Source of the DNA: Pseudomonas peradeniyensis
GTDB taxonomy: Bacteria > Pseudomonadota > Gammaproteobacteria > Pseudomonadales > Pseudomonadaceae
Direction of reading: 5' to 3'
Assembly: GCF_014268935.2 (NCBI RefSeq)
Contig: NZ_JABWRJ020000002.1
Span: 798,001 to 862,000 of the forward strand
DNA: 64,000 nucleotides
This document shows, in pieces, positions 1 to 8,975 of this stretch (position 1 is its first letter; every line of letters starts with the position of its first letter). Below the pieces are notes generated by a model, which ran no database searches, was not told where the DNA came from, and worked only from the letters and a program-made list of their open reading frames with translations. Position numbers and translations under genes: made by a program.

Positions 1-5
1 ACACC

Positions 6-30
6 GTGGGAGCGGGCTTGCCCCGCGATG
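6..30 (+). repeat. REP element, class A, single copy
   Basis: A single copy of the palindromic unit GGGAGCGGGCTTGCCCCGCG lies here. The same unit recurs in both orientations in many intergenic gaps of this window. Its self-complementary core (GCGGG/CCCGC) can fold into a hairpin. No inverted partner is visible inside the window; one could lie just upstream of base 1. Confidence 0.85.
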
Positions 31-171
31 CTTTTTCGCCCAAACCCCTAGTCATATCATTAGACCTTTTCGATCTAGGCAGCCTCCTAAATAGAATCAG
101 GTGCTGTGATAAAGTGGCTCGCTCGAACACGGCCCGCAGGCCGTCCATAAGATCGTTTTTCGTGAGTAGCC

Positions 172-1089
172 ATGGTCGACAATCTGACGCACTTGAAACA
201 GCTGGAGGCGGAGAGCATCCACATCATCCGCGAGGTGGCCGCCGAGTTCGACAACCCGGTGATGCTGTACTCGATCGGCAAGGATTCCGCGGTCATGCTG
301 CACCTGGCGCGCAAGGCGTTCTTCCCGGGCAAGCTGCCGTTCCCGGTGATGCACGTCGACACCCAGTGGAAGTTCCAGGAGATGTACCGCTTCCGCGACA
401 AGATGGTCGAAGAGATGGGCCTGGAGCTGATCACCCACGTCAACCCCGAGGGTGTGGCGCAGGGCATCAACCCGTTCACCCATGGCAGCTCCAAGCACAC
501 TGACATCATGAAGACCCAGGGCCTGAAGCAGGCGCTGGACAAGCATGGCTTCGACGCCGCCTTCGGTGGCGCGCGCCGCGACGAAGAGAAGTCGCGGGCG
601 AAAGAACGCGTCTACTCGTTCCGTGACAGCAAGCACCGCTGGGACCCGAAGAACCAGCGCCCGGAGCTGTGGAACATCTACAACGGCAAGGTCAACAAGG
701 GCGAGTCGATCCGCGTGTTCCCGCTGTCGAACTGGACCGAGCTGGACATCTGGCAGTACATCTACCTCGAAGGCATTCCGATCGTGCCGCTGTACTTCGC
801 CGCCGAGCGCGAAGTGATCGAGAAGAACGGCACCCTGATCATGATCGACGACGAGCGCATCCTCGAGCACCTGAGCGACGAGGAGAAGGCGCGCATCGTC
901 AAGAAGAAAGTGCGTTTCCGTACCCTGGGCTGCTACCCGCTGACGGGCGCGGTCGAGTCTGAAGCCGAGACCCTGACGGACATCATCCAGGAAATGCTCC
1001 TGACCCGAACGTCCGAGCGCCAGGGCCGCGTCATCGACCACGATGGCGCCGGTTCCATGGAAGACAAAAAACGCCAAGGCTACTTCTAA
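172..1089 (+). CDS. cysD: Sulfate adenylyltransferase subunit 2 (CysD)
   Basis: This is the small, catalytic subunit of ATP sulfurylase. With CysN it makes adenosine 5'-phosphosulfate from ATP and sulfate, the first step of assimilatory sulfate activation in the cytoplasm. The 305-residue product has the PP-loop SIGKDS at residues 34-39, and its length is normal for the family. The ATG at 172 begins [15 protein letters not shown], the usual CysD N-terminus. A longer open frame from base 6 is in another phase and starts inside a REP element. cysNC follows after 15 bases, so the two are surely one operon. Upstream bases 31-171 are AT-richer and must hold the promoter, but I could not identify clear -35/-10 boxes or a CysB site. 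The ribosome-binding site is weak. Confidence 0.97.
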   Translation: MVDNLTHLKQLEAESIHIIREVAAEFDNPVMLYSIGKDSAVMLHLARKAFFPGKLPFPVMHVDTQWKFQEMYRFRDKMVEEMGLELITHVNPEGVAQGINPFTHGSSKHTDIMKTQGLKQALDKHGFDAAFGGARRDEEKSRAKERVYSFRDSKHRWDPKNQRPELWNIYNGKVNKGESIRVFPLSNWTELDIWQYIYLEGIPIVPLYFAAEREVIEKNGTLIMIDDERILEHLSDEEKARIVKKKVRFRTLGCYPLTGAVESEAETLTDIIQEMLLTRTSERQGRVIDHDGAGSMEDKKRQGYF

Positions 1090-1104
1090 TTTCAGGGTTT
1101 CCTC

Positions 1105-3006
1105 ATGTCGCACCAATCCGATTTGATCAGCGAGGACATCCTCGCCTACCTGGCCCAGCACGAGCGTAAAGAGCTGCTGCGCTTCCTGACCTGCGGCAAC
1201 GTGGACGACGGCAAGAGCACCCTGATCGGGCGCCTGCTGCACGACTCGAAGATGATCTACGAGGACCACCTCGAGGCCATCACCCGCGATTCGAAAAAAT
1301 CCGGCACCACTGGCGAGGAAGTCGACCTGGCGCTGCTGGTGGACGGCCTGCAGGCCGAGCGCGAGCAGGGCATCACCATCGATGTCGCCTACCGCTATTT
1401 CTCCACCGCCAAGCGCAAGTTCATCATCGCCGACACCCCGGGCCACGAGCAGTACACCCGCAACATGGCCACCGGCGCGTCCACCTGCGACCTGGCGATC
1501 ATCCTGGTCGACGCCCGCTACGGCGTGCAGACCCAGACCCGCCGGCACAGCTACATCGCCTCGTTGCTGGGCATCAAGCACATCGTCGTCGCGGTCAACA
1601 AGATGGACCTCAAGGGCTTCGACGAGCAGGTCTTCGAGTCGATCAAGGCCGACTACCTGAAGTTCGCCGAGGGCATCAACCTCAAGCCGAGCAGCCTGCA
1701 CTTCGTGCCGATGTCGGCGCTCAAGGGCGACAACGTGGTCAACCGCAGCGAGCGTTCGCCGTGGTACACGGGGCCGGCGTTGATGGAGATCCTCGAGACC
1801 GTCGAGATCGCCGCCGACCGCAACGTCACCGACCTGCGTTTCCCGGTGCAGTACGTCAACCGTCCGAACCTGAACTTCCGTGGCTTCGCCGGCACCATCG
1901 CCGGTGGCGTGGTGCACAAGGGTGACGAGATCGTCGTGCTGCCGTCGGGCAAGAGCAGCCGGGTCAAGTCCATCGTCACCTATGAAGGCGAGTTGGAGAA
2001 CGCCGGCCCCGGCCAGGCCGTGACCCTGACCATGGAGGACGAGATCGACATCTCCCGTGGCGACCTGCTGGTGCATGCCGACAACGTACCGTCGGTCACC
2101 GACCAGTTCGACGCCATGCTGGTGTGGATGGCCGAGGAGCCGATGCTCCCGGGCAAGAAATACGACATCAAGCGCGCCACCAGCTACGTGCCGGGCTCGA
2201 TTGCCAGCATTACCCACAAGGTCGATGTGAGTACCCTGGAGCAGGGCGCCGCCAGCGCGCTGCAGCTCAACGAGATCGGCCGGGTCAAGGTCGCGCTGGA
2301 CAGCGCCATCGCCCTGGACGGCTACGAGAGCAACCGCACCACCGGCGCGTTCATCGTCATCGACCGCCTGACCAACGGCACCGTCGGCGCCGGCATGATC
2401 ATCGCCCCGCCGGTACTGCCGCACGGCAGCACCGGCCAGCACGGCAAGCTGGCCCATGTGTCCACCGAGGAGCGTGCCCTGCGCTTCGGCCAGCAGCCGG
2501 CCACCGTGCTGTTCAGCGGCCTGTCCGGCGCCGGCAAGAGCACCCTGGCTTATGCCGTGGAGCGCAAGCTGTTCGACATGGGCCGTGCGGTCTATGTGCT
2601 CGATGGCCAGAACCTGCGCCACGACCTGAACAAGGGCCTGCCGCAGGACCGCGCCGGTCGCACCGAGAACTGGCGCCGCGCCGCCCATGTGGCGCGCCAG
2701 TTCAACGAAGCCGGCCTGCTGACCCTGGCAGCGTTCGTTGCCCCGGATGCCGAAGGCCGCGAGCAGGCCAAGGCGCTGATCGGCAAGGAGCGTCTGGTCA
2801 CCGTCTATGTGCAGGCGTCGCCGCTGGTGTGCCGTGAGCGTGATCCGCAGGGGCTGTACGCGGCCGGTGGCGACAACATTCCGGGCGAGAGCTTCCCGTT
2901 CGATGTGCCGCTGGATGCGGACCTGGTGATCGACACCCAGTCGGTCAGCGTCGATGAGGGCGTGAAGCTGGTGCTGGATGTGCTGCGTCAGCGTGGTGCG
3001 ATCTGA
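1105..3006 (+). CDS. cysNC: Bifunctional sulfate adenylyltransferase subunit 1 / APS kinase (CysNC)
   Basis: This is a fusion of the GTPase subunit of ATP sulfurylase (CysN) with APS kinase (CysC). It couples GTP hydrolysis to APS synthesis and then phosphorylates APS to PAPS. The N-terminal half is EF-Tu-like: G1 GNVDDGKST at residues 31-39, G3 DTPGH at 110-114 and G4 NKMD at 165-168. A second P-loop, GLSGAGKST at 472-480, opens the APS kinase domain that runs to residue 633. The fused form is the usual one in Pseudomonas and rhizobia (NodQ type); enterobacteria keep the genes separate. It lies 15 bases after cysD and is followed by a strong terminator, which closes the operon. Confidence 0.97.
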   Translation: MSHQSDLISEDILAYLAQHERKELLRFLTCGNVDDGKSTLIGRLLHDSKMIYEDHLEAITRDSKKSGTTGEEVDLALLVDGLQAEREQGITIDVAYRYFSTAKRKFIIADTPGHEQYTRNMATGASTCDLAIILVDARYGVQTQTRRHSYIASLLGIKHIVVAVNKMDLKGFDEQVFESIKADYLKFAEGINLKPSSLHFVPMSALKGDNVVNRSERSPWYTGPALMEILETVEIAADRNVTDLRFPVQYVNRPNLNFRGFAGTIAGGVVHKGDEIVVLPSGKSSRVKSIVTYEGELENAGPGQAVTLTMEDEIDISRGDLLVHADNVPSVTDQFDAMLVWMAEEPMLPGKKYDIKRATSYVPGSIASITHKVDVSTLEQGAASALQLNEIGRVKVALDSAIALDGYESNRTTGAFIVIDRLTNGTVGAGMIIAPPVLPHGSTGQHGKLAHVSTEERALRFGQQPATVLFSGLSGAGKSTLAYAVERKLFDMGRAVYVLDGQNLRHDLNKGLPQDRAGRTENWRRAAHVARQFNEAGLLTLAAFVAPDAEGREQAKALIGKERLVTVYVQASPLVCRERDPQGLYAAGGDNIPGESFPFDVPLDADLVIDTQSVSVDEGVKLVLDVLRQRGAI

Positions 3007-3024
3007 GTAACCGCGTGATCTAAG

Positions 3025-3049
3025 AAACCCCGCTTCGGCGGGGTTTTTT
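3025..3049 (+). terminator. Rho-independent terminator after cysNC
   Basis: Nine-base arms AAACCCCGC and GCGGGGTTT enclose a TTCG tetraloop and run into a T tract. It begins 18 bases after the cysNC stop codon. Confidence 0.93.
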
Positions 3050-3060
3050 GTTTGGTTCAG

Positions 3061-3103
3061 TGTAGGAGCGGCCTTGTGCCGTGAACGGGGCGCAGCGCGC
3101 CCC
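3061..3103 (+). repeat. REP element, class B, single copy plus adjacent palindrome
   Basis: The unit GTAGGAGCGGCCTTGTGCCG belongs to the second REP class of this window (GGAGCGGCCTTGTG rather than GGAGCGGGCTTGCC). It is followed directly by a 7-base inverted repeat, GGGGCGC/GCGCCCC, at 3087-3103. It sits between the cysNC terminator and the end of the convergent mdeR gene. Confidence 0.75.
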
Positions 3104-3110
3104 CGACTCT

Positions 3111-3590
3111 CTAGATGTGTTTCTCGGAAACGGGAATCACCCGCCGCTCCTTCACCGCCTTGTACGAAAAACTCGAATAGATCTCCTTCACCCCCGGCAA
3201 GCGTTGCAGCACCTCCCGGGTGAATTCGCCGAACGACTCCAGGTCCCGCGCCAGGATCTCCAGCAAAAAGTCATAGCGCCCGGAGATGTTGTGGCAGGCG
3301 ACGATCTCGGGAATCTCCATCAGCCGCTGCTCGAACGCCAGGGCCATCTCCTTGGTGTGCGAGTCCATCATGATGCTGACGAACGCGGTCACCCCGAAGC
3401 CCAGCGACTTGGGCGAAAGAATGGCCTGGTAGCCGGTGATGTAGCCGTTGTCCTCCAGCAGCTTGACCCGCCGCCAGCAGGGCGAAGTGGTCAGGGCAAC
3501 CTGGTCGGCAAGTTCGGAAACGGTCAGGCGGGCGTTGTCCTGCAGGGCGGCGAGCAGGGCGCGGTCGGTACGGTCAAGAGCTGAAGGCAT
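3111..3590 (-). CDS. mdeR: Lrp/AsnC-family regulator of the methionine gamma-lyase operon (MdeR)
   Basis: This is a 159-residue Lrp/AsnC-family transcription factor. The N-terminus (about residues 5-60) is a winged helix-turn-helix with TVSELADQVALTTSPCWRRV as the recognition region. The rest is the RAM ligand-binding/oligomerisation domain (about 70-150). In P. putida an Lrp-type activator named MdeR is encoded divergently from mdeAB and responds to methionine. The arrangement here is identical: divergent to mdeA with a 127-base intergenic region that contains an inverted repeat. The named role is inferred from family plus position. The start at 3590 gives the usual Lrp N-terminus, MPSALDRTDRALLAALQ. 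Confidence 0.9.
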   Translation of the reverse strand: MPSALDRTDRALLAALQDNARLTVSELADQVALTTSPCWRRVKLLEDNGYITGYQAILSPKSLGFGVTAFVSIMMDSHTKEMALAFEQRLMEIPEIVACHNISGRYDFLLEILARDLESFGEFTREVLQRLPGVKEIYSSFSYKAVKERRVIPVSEKHI

Positions 3591-3630
3591 GTCTTGCCCT
3601 CCTGGTTCTGTTTTTGTTGTTTTTCTTTCA

Positions 3631-3658
3631 AAACTTGCGCAATTGCGTGGGCAAGTTT
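3631..3658. promoter_or_regulatory. Inverted repeat between mdeR and mdeA, candidate MdeR operator
   Basis: AAACTTGC at 3631-3638 and GCAAGTTT at 3651-3658 form a perfect 8-base inverted repeat with a 12-base spacer that itself contains GCAATTGCG. It lies 40-68 bases upstream of the mdeR start and 59-87 bases upstream of mdeA. A TATAAC hexamer at 3691-3696 could serve as the mdeA -10 box, with no good -35, as expected for an activated promoter. The site assignment is inferred from position and symmetry. Confidence 0.55.
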
Positions 3659-3717
3659 GGAAAAAGCGCGGCAGCTTGGTGGCATAAGCTTATAACAAAC
3701 CACAAGAGGCTGTTGCC

Positions 3718-4914
3718 ATGCGCGACTCCAACAAGAACACCGGTTTCTCCACGCGGGCCATCCACCATGGCTATGACCCGCTGTCCCACGGCGGCGCCCT
3801 GGTGCCGCCGGTTTACCAGACCGCCACCTATGCCTTCCCCACCGTCGAGTACGGCGCCGCCTGCTTCGCGGGCGAGCAACCGGGGCATTTCTATAGCCGC
3901 ATTTCCAATCCGACCCTGGCCCTGCTCGAGCAGCGCATGGCGTCTTTGGAAGGGGGCGAGGCCGGGCTGGCGTTGGCCTCCGGCATGGGCGCCATCACCG
4001 CCACGCTATGGACCCTGCTACGCCCCGGTGACGAGCTGATCGTCGGCAGCACCCTGTACGGCTGCACCTTCGCCTACCTGCACCACGGTATCGGCGAGTT
4101 TGGCGTGAAGATCCGCCATGTCGACCTCAACGACATCCCGGCACTGCAGGCCGCGATCACGCCGAAGACGCGGATGATCTATTTCGAAACCCCGGCCAAC
4201 CCCAACATGCAGCTGGTGGATATCGCCGCGGTGGTCGATGCCGCCCGTGGCCATGATTTGAGCATCGTGGTCGACAACACCTACTGCACGCCCTACCTGC
4301 AACGCCCGCTGGAGCTGGGCGTGGACCTGGTGGTGCATTCGGCCACCAAGTACCTGTCCGGGCATGGCGACATCACCGCCGGTCTGGTGGTCGGGCGCAA
4401 GGCGCTGGTCGACCGCATCCGCCTGGAAGGCCTCAAGGACATGACCGGCGCGGTGCTGTCGCCCCATGACGCGGCGCTGCTGATGCGCGGCATCAAGACC
4501 CTGGCCCTGCGCATGGACCGTCACTGCGCCAATGCCCAGCAGGTGGCCGAGTTCCTCGCCGAACAATCACAGGTCGAGCTGCTGCATTACCCGGGCCTGC
4601 CATCCTTCCCGCAGTACGCGCTGGCCCAGCGGCAGATGCGCCTGCCGGGCGGCATGATCGCCTTCGAACTCAAGGGCGGGATCGAGGCCGGTCGTCGCTT
4701 CATGAACGCCCTGCAGCTGTTCAGTCGCGCGGTGAGCCTGGGCGATGCCGAGTCGCTGGCCCAGCACCCGGCGAGCATGACCCACTCCAGCTATACCCAG
4801 CAGGAGCGTGCCGAGCATGGCATCTCGGAAGGGCTGGTGCGCCTGTCGGTGGGGCTGGAAGACATCGACGACCTGCTCGCCGACATTGCCCAGGCCCTGA
4901 AGGCCTGTGCCTGA
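3718..4914 (+). CDS. mdeA: L-methionine gamma-lyase (MdeA)
   Basis: This PLP enzyme cleaves L-methionine to methanethiol, ammonia and 2-oxobutyrate. The 398-residue length matches the characterised P. putida enzyme. The PLP lysine is Lys211 in SATKYLSGH. Tyr114 and Cys116 lie in LYGC, and Lys240-Asp241 lie in GLKDMTG. Cys116, Lys240 and Asp241 separate methionine gamma-lyase from cystathionine gamma-synthase and beta-lyase relatives, so the specific call is well supported. The start ATG at 3718 gives MRDSNKNTGFSTRAIH. mdeB begins 24 bases after the stop codon, so the two are co-transcribed, and 2-oxobutyrate passes to the MdeB complex. Confidence 0.96.
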   Translation: MRDSNKNTGFSTRAIHHGYDPLSHGGALVPPVYQTATYAFPTVEYGAACFAGEQPGHFYSRISNPTLALLEQRMASLEGGEAGLALASGMGAITATLWTLLRPGDELIVGSTLYGCTFAYLHHGIGEFGVKIRHVDLNDIPALQAAITPKTRMIYFETPANPNMQLVDIAAVVDAARGHDLSIVVDNTYCTPYLQRPLELGVDLVVHSATKYLSGHGDITAGLVVGRKALVDRIRLEGLKDMTGAVLSPHDAALLMRGIKTLALRMDRHCANAQQVAEFLAEQSQVELLHYPGLPSFPQYALAQRQMRLPGGMIAFELKGGIEAGRRFMNALQLFSRAVSLGDAESLAQHPASMTHSSYTQQERAEHGISEGLVRLSVGLEDIDDLLADIAQALKACA

Positions 4915-4938
4915 ACCGCCACGGATGAGGCCTGCGCG

Positions 4939-7629
4939 ATGGTAGCGATGATGAACCCGAACGAGCCGTTGACGGCCCTGGAAGCCGCCCTGGACAGTGA
5001 CCCCGGGGAAACCGCCGAGTGGTGCGAGGCCCTGTCCTCGACCTTGGCCCACTGCGGCCCGGCGCGGGCGCGCTACCTGCTGCAGCGCCTGCAGGCCCAT
5101 GCCCTGGAGCTGGGCCTGGAGCGTGAGACCCAGGCCTTCTCGGCCTACCGCAACACCTTGCCGGTGGAGCAGCAGGGCAACTATCCGGGCGACCTGGAAC
5201 TGGACGAGCGACTCACCGGCATCCTGCGCTGGAACGCCCTGGCCATGGTGGTGCGGGCCAACCATGCCTACGGCGAGCTGGGCGGGCATATCGCCAGCTA
5301 TGCCTCGGCGGCGGAAATCTTCGAGGTCGGCTTCCAGCATTTCTTCCGGGGCGAGGGCGGCGGCGCGCAGCGCAGTGGCGATTTGGTGTTCTTCCAGCCG
5401 CACTCGGCGCCGGGCATTTATGCCCGCGCCTTCCTCGAGGGACGCCTGAGCGAGACGCAACTGGCCAACTACCGCCAGGAGGTCGCCGGCAACGGCCTGT
5501 GCTCCTATCCGCATCCCTGGCTGATGCCCGATTTCTGGCAGTTCCCTACCGGCTCCATGGGCATCGGCCCGCTCAATGCCATCTACCAGGCCCGGTTCAT
5601 GCGCTACCTGCAGCACCGCGGTCTGCTCGATACTTCGGCGCGGCATGTGTGGGGCGTGTTCGGCGATGGCGAGATGGACGAGCCAGAGTCGATCGCCGGC
5701 CTGACCCTGGCCGCCCGCGAAGGCCTGGACAACCTGACCTTCATCGTCAACTGCAACCTGCAGCGCCTGGACGGCCCGGTGCGTGGCAACGGCCAGATCA
5801 TCCAGGAGCTCGAAGCGCTGTTCAGCGGCGCCGGCTGGAACGTGATCAAGGTGCTTTGGGGCTCGGAGTGGGACGCGCTGTTCGCCCGGGATCATGAGCA
5901 TGCGCTGCTGCGCCAGCTGGCGGCGACACCCGACGGGCAGTTCCAGACTCTCGGCGCCAAGGACGGCAGCTACAACCTCGAGCACTTCTTCAAGCAGAAC
6001 CCGGCCTTGCAGCGCCTGGTGACGCATATGAGCGCTGACGAGATCAACGCCCTCAAGCGCGGTGGCCACGATTTTCGCAAGCTGCATGCCGCCTATGCCG
6101 CGGCCAAGGCCTGCAAGGGCCGGCCGACGGTGATCCTGGCCAAGACCAAGAAAGGCTACGGCATGAGCAGTGCCGGTGAGTCGCGGATGACCGCGCACCA
6201 GGCCAAGAAGCTCGATGTGCAGGCACTGCTGGCCTTCCGCGACCGCTTCCACCTGCCGCTGTCGGACGAGGAAGTGGAGCAGCTTCGCTTCTACCGTCCG
6301 GCCGCCGACAGCCCGGAGATGATCTACCTGAGCCAGCGCCGCGAGGCACTGGGCGGGCCGCTGCCGGTGCGGCGCAGCGATTGCGCCGGCCTGCCCGTGC
6401 CGGACCTGGACAGCTTCGCCGGCTTTGCCCTGCGCGCCGAGGACAAGGAAATGTCCACCACCATGGCCGCCGTGCGGATGCTCGGCAACTGGCTCAAGGT
6501 GCCGGGGCTGGGGCCGCGGGTGGTGCCGATCGTCGCCGACGAAGCGCGGACCTTCGGCATGGCCAGCCTGTTCCGCCAGATCGGCATCTACTCGCCCCAG
6601 GGGCAACGCTATGAGCCGGAGGACGCCGGCTCGCTGCTGGTCTACAAGGAAGCGCGCGACGGCCAGTTGCTGGAGGAGGGCATCACCGAGGCCGGGGCGA
6701 TCTCTTCCTGGATCGCGGCGGCGACCGCCTATGCGGTGCATGGCGAGGCGATGCTGCCGGTGTATATCTATTACTCGATGTTCGGCTTCCAGCGGGTCGG
6801 CGACCTGATCTGGGCCGCCGCCGACCAGCGCGCCCGCGGCCTGTTGCTCGGCGCCACCGCGGGGCGTACCACGCTGGGTGGCGAGGGGCTGCAGCACCAG
6901 GACGGCTCGAGCCTGGTCATGGCTTCCATGGTGCCCAATTGCCGTGCCTGGGACCCGTGCTTTGCCGGCGAGCTGGCGGTGATCCTCGACCATGCCGCAC
7001 GGCGCATGCTGGTGGAGCAGCGGGACGAGTTCCACTACGTGGCGGTGATGAATGAAAACTACCCGCAGCCGTCGTTGCCCGAGGACGTGCACGAGGATGT
7101 ATTGCGAGGCATGTACCGGTTTGCCCGGCATGCCTCGGCAGCGTCCCGTGGCCAGGTGCGATTGCTGGGCTCGGGCACTATCCTGCGCGAGGTGATCGCC
7201 GCCGGCGAGTTGCTGGCCAGTGATTGGCAGATCGACAGCGAGGTGTTCAGCGTCACCAGCTTCAGCGAGCTGGCGCGTGGGGCCAGGGATGCGCAACGCC
7301 TGGCGATGGCCGGGGAGCAGGGAGATTGTCATGTGCGTCGTTGCCTGCCCGGTGATGCCCCGGTGATTGCGGCCAGCGACTATGTGCGTGCCTGGCCGCA
7401 ACTGATTGCCGAGTATGTGCAGGCGCCCTACATCACCCTGGGCACCGATGGTTTCGGGCGCAGTGATACGCGTCAGCAACTGCGTCGGTTCTTCGAGGTG
7501 GATCGGCATGCCGTGGTATTGGCGGCATTGTACGGGCTGGTGTGCCAGGGCGTGTTGCCGGCGGATGTGCTCGGGCAGGCGAGGGCGCGCTATGGGATTG
7601 GCGAGGAGGGGGCGGCCTGGTATCGGTGA
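4939..7629 (+). CDS. mdeB: 2-oxobutyrate/pyruvate dehydrogenase E1 component, AceE-like (MdeB)
   Basis: This is a homodimeric-type, thiamine-diphosphate E1 component related to AceE of pyruvate dehydrogenase. It is 896 residues against roughly 880-890 for AceE. The ThDP-binding segment GDGEMDEPES lies at about residues 242-251, followed by NCNLQRLDGPVRGNG. Next to mdeA its expected job is to oxidise the 2-oxobutyrate made from methionine toward propionyl-CoA, as described for P. putida mdeB. No E2 or E3 gene lies nearby, so it probably uses the lipoyl partners of the housekeeping complex (inference). The first ATG, at 4939, is used; a second in-frame ATG follows at 4948 (MVAMM), and the choice does not affect the enzyme. 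A REP unit and a terminator follow. Confidence 0.93.
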   Translation: MVAMMNPNEPLTALEAALDSDPGETAEWCEALSSTLAHCGPARARYLLQRLQAHALELGLERETQAFSAYRNTLPVEQQGNYPGDLELDERLTGILRWNALAMVVRANHAYGELGGHIASYASAAEIFEVGFQHFFRGEGGGAQRSGDLVFFQPHSAPGIYARAFLEGRLSETQLANYRQEVAGNGLCSYPHPWLMPDFWQFPTGSMGIGPLNAIYQARFMRYLQHRGLLDTSARHVWGVFGDGEMDEPESIAGLTLAAREGLDNLTFIVNCNLQRLDGPVRGNGQIIQELEALFSGAGWNVIKVLWGSEWDALFARDHEHALLRQLAATPDGQFQTLGAKDGSYNLEHFFKQNPALQRLVTHMSADEINALKRGGHDFRKLHAAYAAAKACKGRPTVILAKTKKGYGMSSAGESRMTAHQAKKLDVQALLAFRDRFHLPLSDEEVEQLRFYRPAADSPEMIYLSQRREALGGPLPVRRSDCAGLPVPDLDSFAGFALRAEDKEMSTTMAAVRMLGNWLKVPGLGPRVVPIVADEARTFGMASLFRQIGIYSPQGQRYEPEDAGSLLVYKEARDGQLLEEGITEAGAISSWIAAATAYAVHGEAMLPVYIYYSMFGFQRVGDLIWAAADQRARGLLLGATAGRTTLGGEGLQHQDGSSLVMASMVPNCRAWDPCFAGELAVILDHAARRMLVEQRDEFHYVAVMNENYPQPSLPEDVHEDVLRGMYRFARHASAASRGQVRLLGSGTILREVIAAGELLASDWQIDSEVFSVTSFSELARGARDAQRLAMAGEQGDCHVRRCLPGDAPVIAASDYVRAWPQLIAEYVQAPYITLGTDGFGRSDTRQQLRRFFEVDRHAVVLAALYGLVCQGVLPADVLGQARARYGIGEEGAAWYR

Positions 7630-7648
7630 GGTGGCCTGTGCCAGCTCT

Positions 7649-7672
7649 ATCGCGGGGCAAGCCCGCTCCCAC
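7649..7672 (-). repeat. REP element, class A, single copy
   Basis: One class A unit lies in reverse orientation between the mdeB stop codon and the shared terminator. No inverted partner is present in this gap. Confidence 0.8.
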
Positions 7673-7704
7673 GGAGTGATATGGCGGGTAGATCCTGCCC
7701 ACAA

Positions 7705-7728
7705 AAAAGGCCTCTTTCGAGGCCTTTT
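7705..7728. terminator. Bidirectional terminator between mdeB and zapG
   Basis: Arms AAAAGGCCTC and GAGGCCTTTT enclose a TTTC loop. The A and T tracts flanking the stem let it work in both directions, which suits the convergent mdeB and zapG. Confidence 0.92.
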
Positions 7729-7741
7729 GCATGTCATCGAC

Positions 7742-8179
7742 TCAGCGCTTGAGCCCGTAGCTCTCGTCGAGCATGCCCGGCGAGTTAGGGGCCTTTGGTG
7801 CATAGTCGCGCGGCACCTCGGCGGTGTCCTTCGGCGGCGTCAGGCGATCGCGCGGGCCTTGCGCGGCTTCCGAGTGCAGCGCGGCCAGCAGGCGCTGGCG
7901 GGTCAGCTCGTCCAGGGCCAGGCGGTTGGCGCCGTCGGCCAGGTGATCCTGGACGTCCTGGTAGCTCTGGGTCAGTTTCTTGACCAGCGAGGCAGTGCTG
8001 TTGAAGTGGGTCACCACTTCATTCTGGTAATTGTCGAAGCGCTGCTGGATGTCATCCAGCTGGCGTTGGGTGTTGCTCGGTGCCGCGTTGGGCAGCAGGC
8101 GGGCCACTGCGAAACCGACGCCGACGCCGACAACCAGGGCCAGGGTCGGCAGCAACCAAACAAGGAGCGAGTGTTCCAC
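7742..8179 (-). CDS. zapG: YhcB/ZapG family (DUF1043) inner-membrane protein
   Basis: This is a 145-residue membrane-anchored protein. An N-terminal transmembrane helix (about residues 5-28, LLVWLLPTLALVVGVGVGFA) is followed by a predicted coiled coil rich in Q, D and N (about 35-75) and a low-complexity tail. This is the DUF1043 layout. The E. coli member (YhcB, renamed ZapG) links cell elongation and division at the inner membrane; the role here is by family. It faces the alpha/beta hydrolase gene divergently and shares a bidirectional terminator with mdeB. Confidence 0.85.
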   Translation of the reverse strand: MEHSLLVWLLPTLALVVGVGVGFAVARLLPNAAPSNTQRQLDDIQQRFDNYQNEVVTHFNSTASLVKKLTQSYQDVQDHLADGANRLALDELTRQRLLAALHSEAAQGPRDRLTPPKDTAEVPRDYAPKAPNSPGMLDESYGLKR

Positions 8180-8314
8180 GAGTCCTTCCTCTATAAACGG
8201 CTTTGCTTTACGTTAACGGCTCAGACCTGCGCTGTATACCGCGAGCGATCGCAAATCAGAACAGAATTCCTCAGCTAGACGAGTCGACCCTCCTCGAGGT
8301 CACGGAGTAGTGCC

Positions 8315-8950
8315 TTGCTTATCCGCGAAACACCCTTGTTCATCGATGGCCCGTGCGGCCAGCTGGAAGCCTTGTACCTGGACGTGGCCGACGCCCGTGG
8401 CGCGGTGCTGATCTGCCACCCCAACCCGGTCCAGGGCGGCACCATGCTCAACAAGGTGGTGTCGACCCTGCAACGCACTGCCCGCGACGCCGGCTACGTC
8501 ACCCTGCGCTTCAACTACCGTGGTGTCGGCCAGAGTGCCGGCAGCCATGACATGGGCGCTGGTGAAGTGGCCGACGCCGAGGCCGCCGCAGCCTGGCTGC
8601 GCGAGCAGCATCCCGAACTGCCGCTGGTGCTGATGGGCTTCTCCTTCGGTGGTTTCGTCGCCGCCAGCCTGGCCGGCCGCCTGGAGGCCGGGGGCGTGGC
8701 CCTGCAGCAGCTGTTCATGATTGCCCCGGCGGTGATGCGCCTGAACGAACAGTTCCCGTTGCCCGAGCGCGTCGCCCTCACAGTGGTGCAGCCGGACACC
8801 GACGAAGTGGTCGACCCGCAGTTGGTCTACGACTGGTCGAATGACCTGTCGCGCCCCCATGAGCTGCTGAAAGTGGCAGAATGCGGACACTTCTTCCATG
8901 GCAAGCTGACCGATCTGAAGGATCTGCTGCTGCCGCGCCTTTCGAACTGA
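8315..8950 (+). CDS. Small alpha/beta hydrolase (dienelactone hydrolase/OsmC-like superfamily)
   Basis: The 211-residue product has an alpha/beta hydrolase fold. The nucleophile elbow is GFSFGG at residues 108-113 (Ser110), the acid is probably Asp163 or Asp167 in TDEVVDP, and the histidine is His192 in ECGHFFHG. An oxyanion-type HPNP motif lies at 35-38. The start is TTG at 8315, with GGAG at 8304-8307, seven bases away; no upstream ATG fits. The substrate is unknown; relatives are annotated only as alpha/beta hydrolases. trpS starts 25 bases downstream on the same strand, so co-transcription with trpS is likely. Confidence 0.85.
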   Translation: MLIRETPLFIDGPCGQLEALYLDVADARGAVLICHPNPVQGGTMLNKVVSTLQRTARDAGYVTLRFNYRGVGQSAGSHDMGAGEVADAEAAAAWLREQHPELPLVLMGFSFGGFVAASLAGRLEAGGVALQQLFMIAPAVMRLNEQFPLPERVALTVVQPDTDEVVDPQLVYDWSNDLSRPHELLKVAECGHFFHGKLTDLKDLLLPRLSN

Positions 8951-8975
8951 GCCAAGCCTGAATAAGCGAACAGCC

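Noticed and set aside
97..2688. Very long open frames on the strand opposite cysDN and, similarly, opposite mdeB (4567-7803), the autotransporters (19700-22846, 23112-26408) and secA (52456-55185)
   Set aside because: They mirror strongly supported genes in high-GC DNA, have low-complexity His/Gln/Arg-rich translations without domains, and are expected shadow frames.
3661..3700. sigma54 promoter for mdeA (TGGCAT near 3680)
   Set aside because: The downstream TTGC element is absent at the required spacing.
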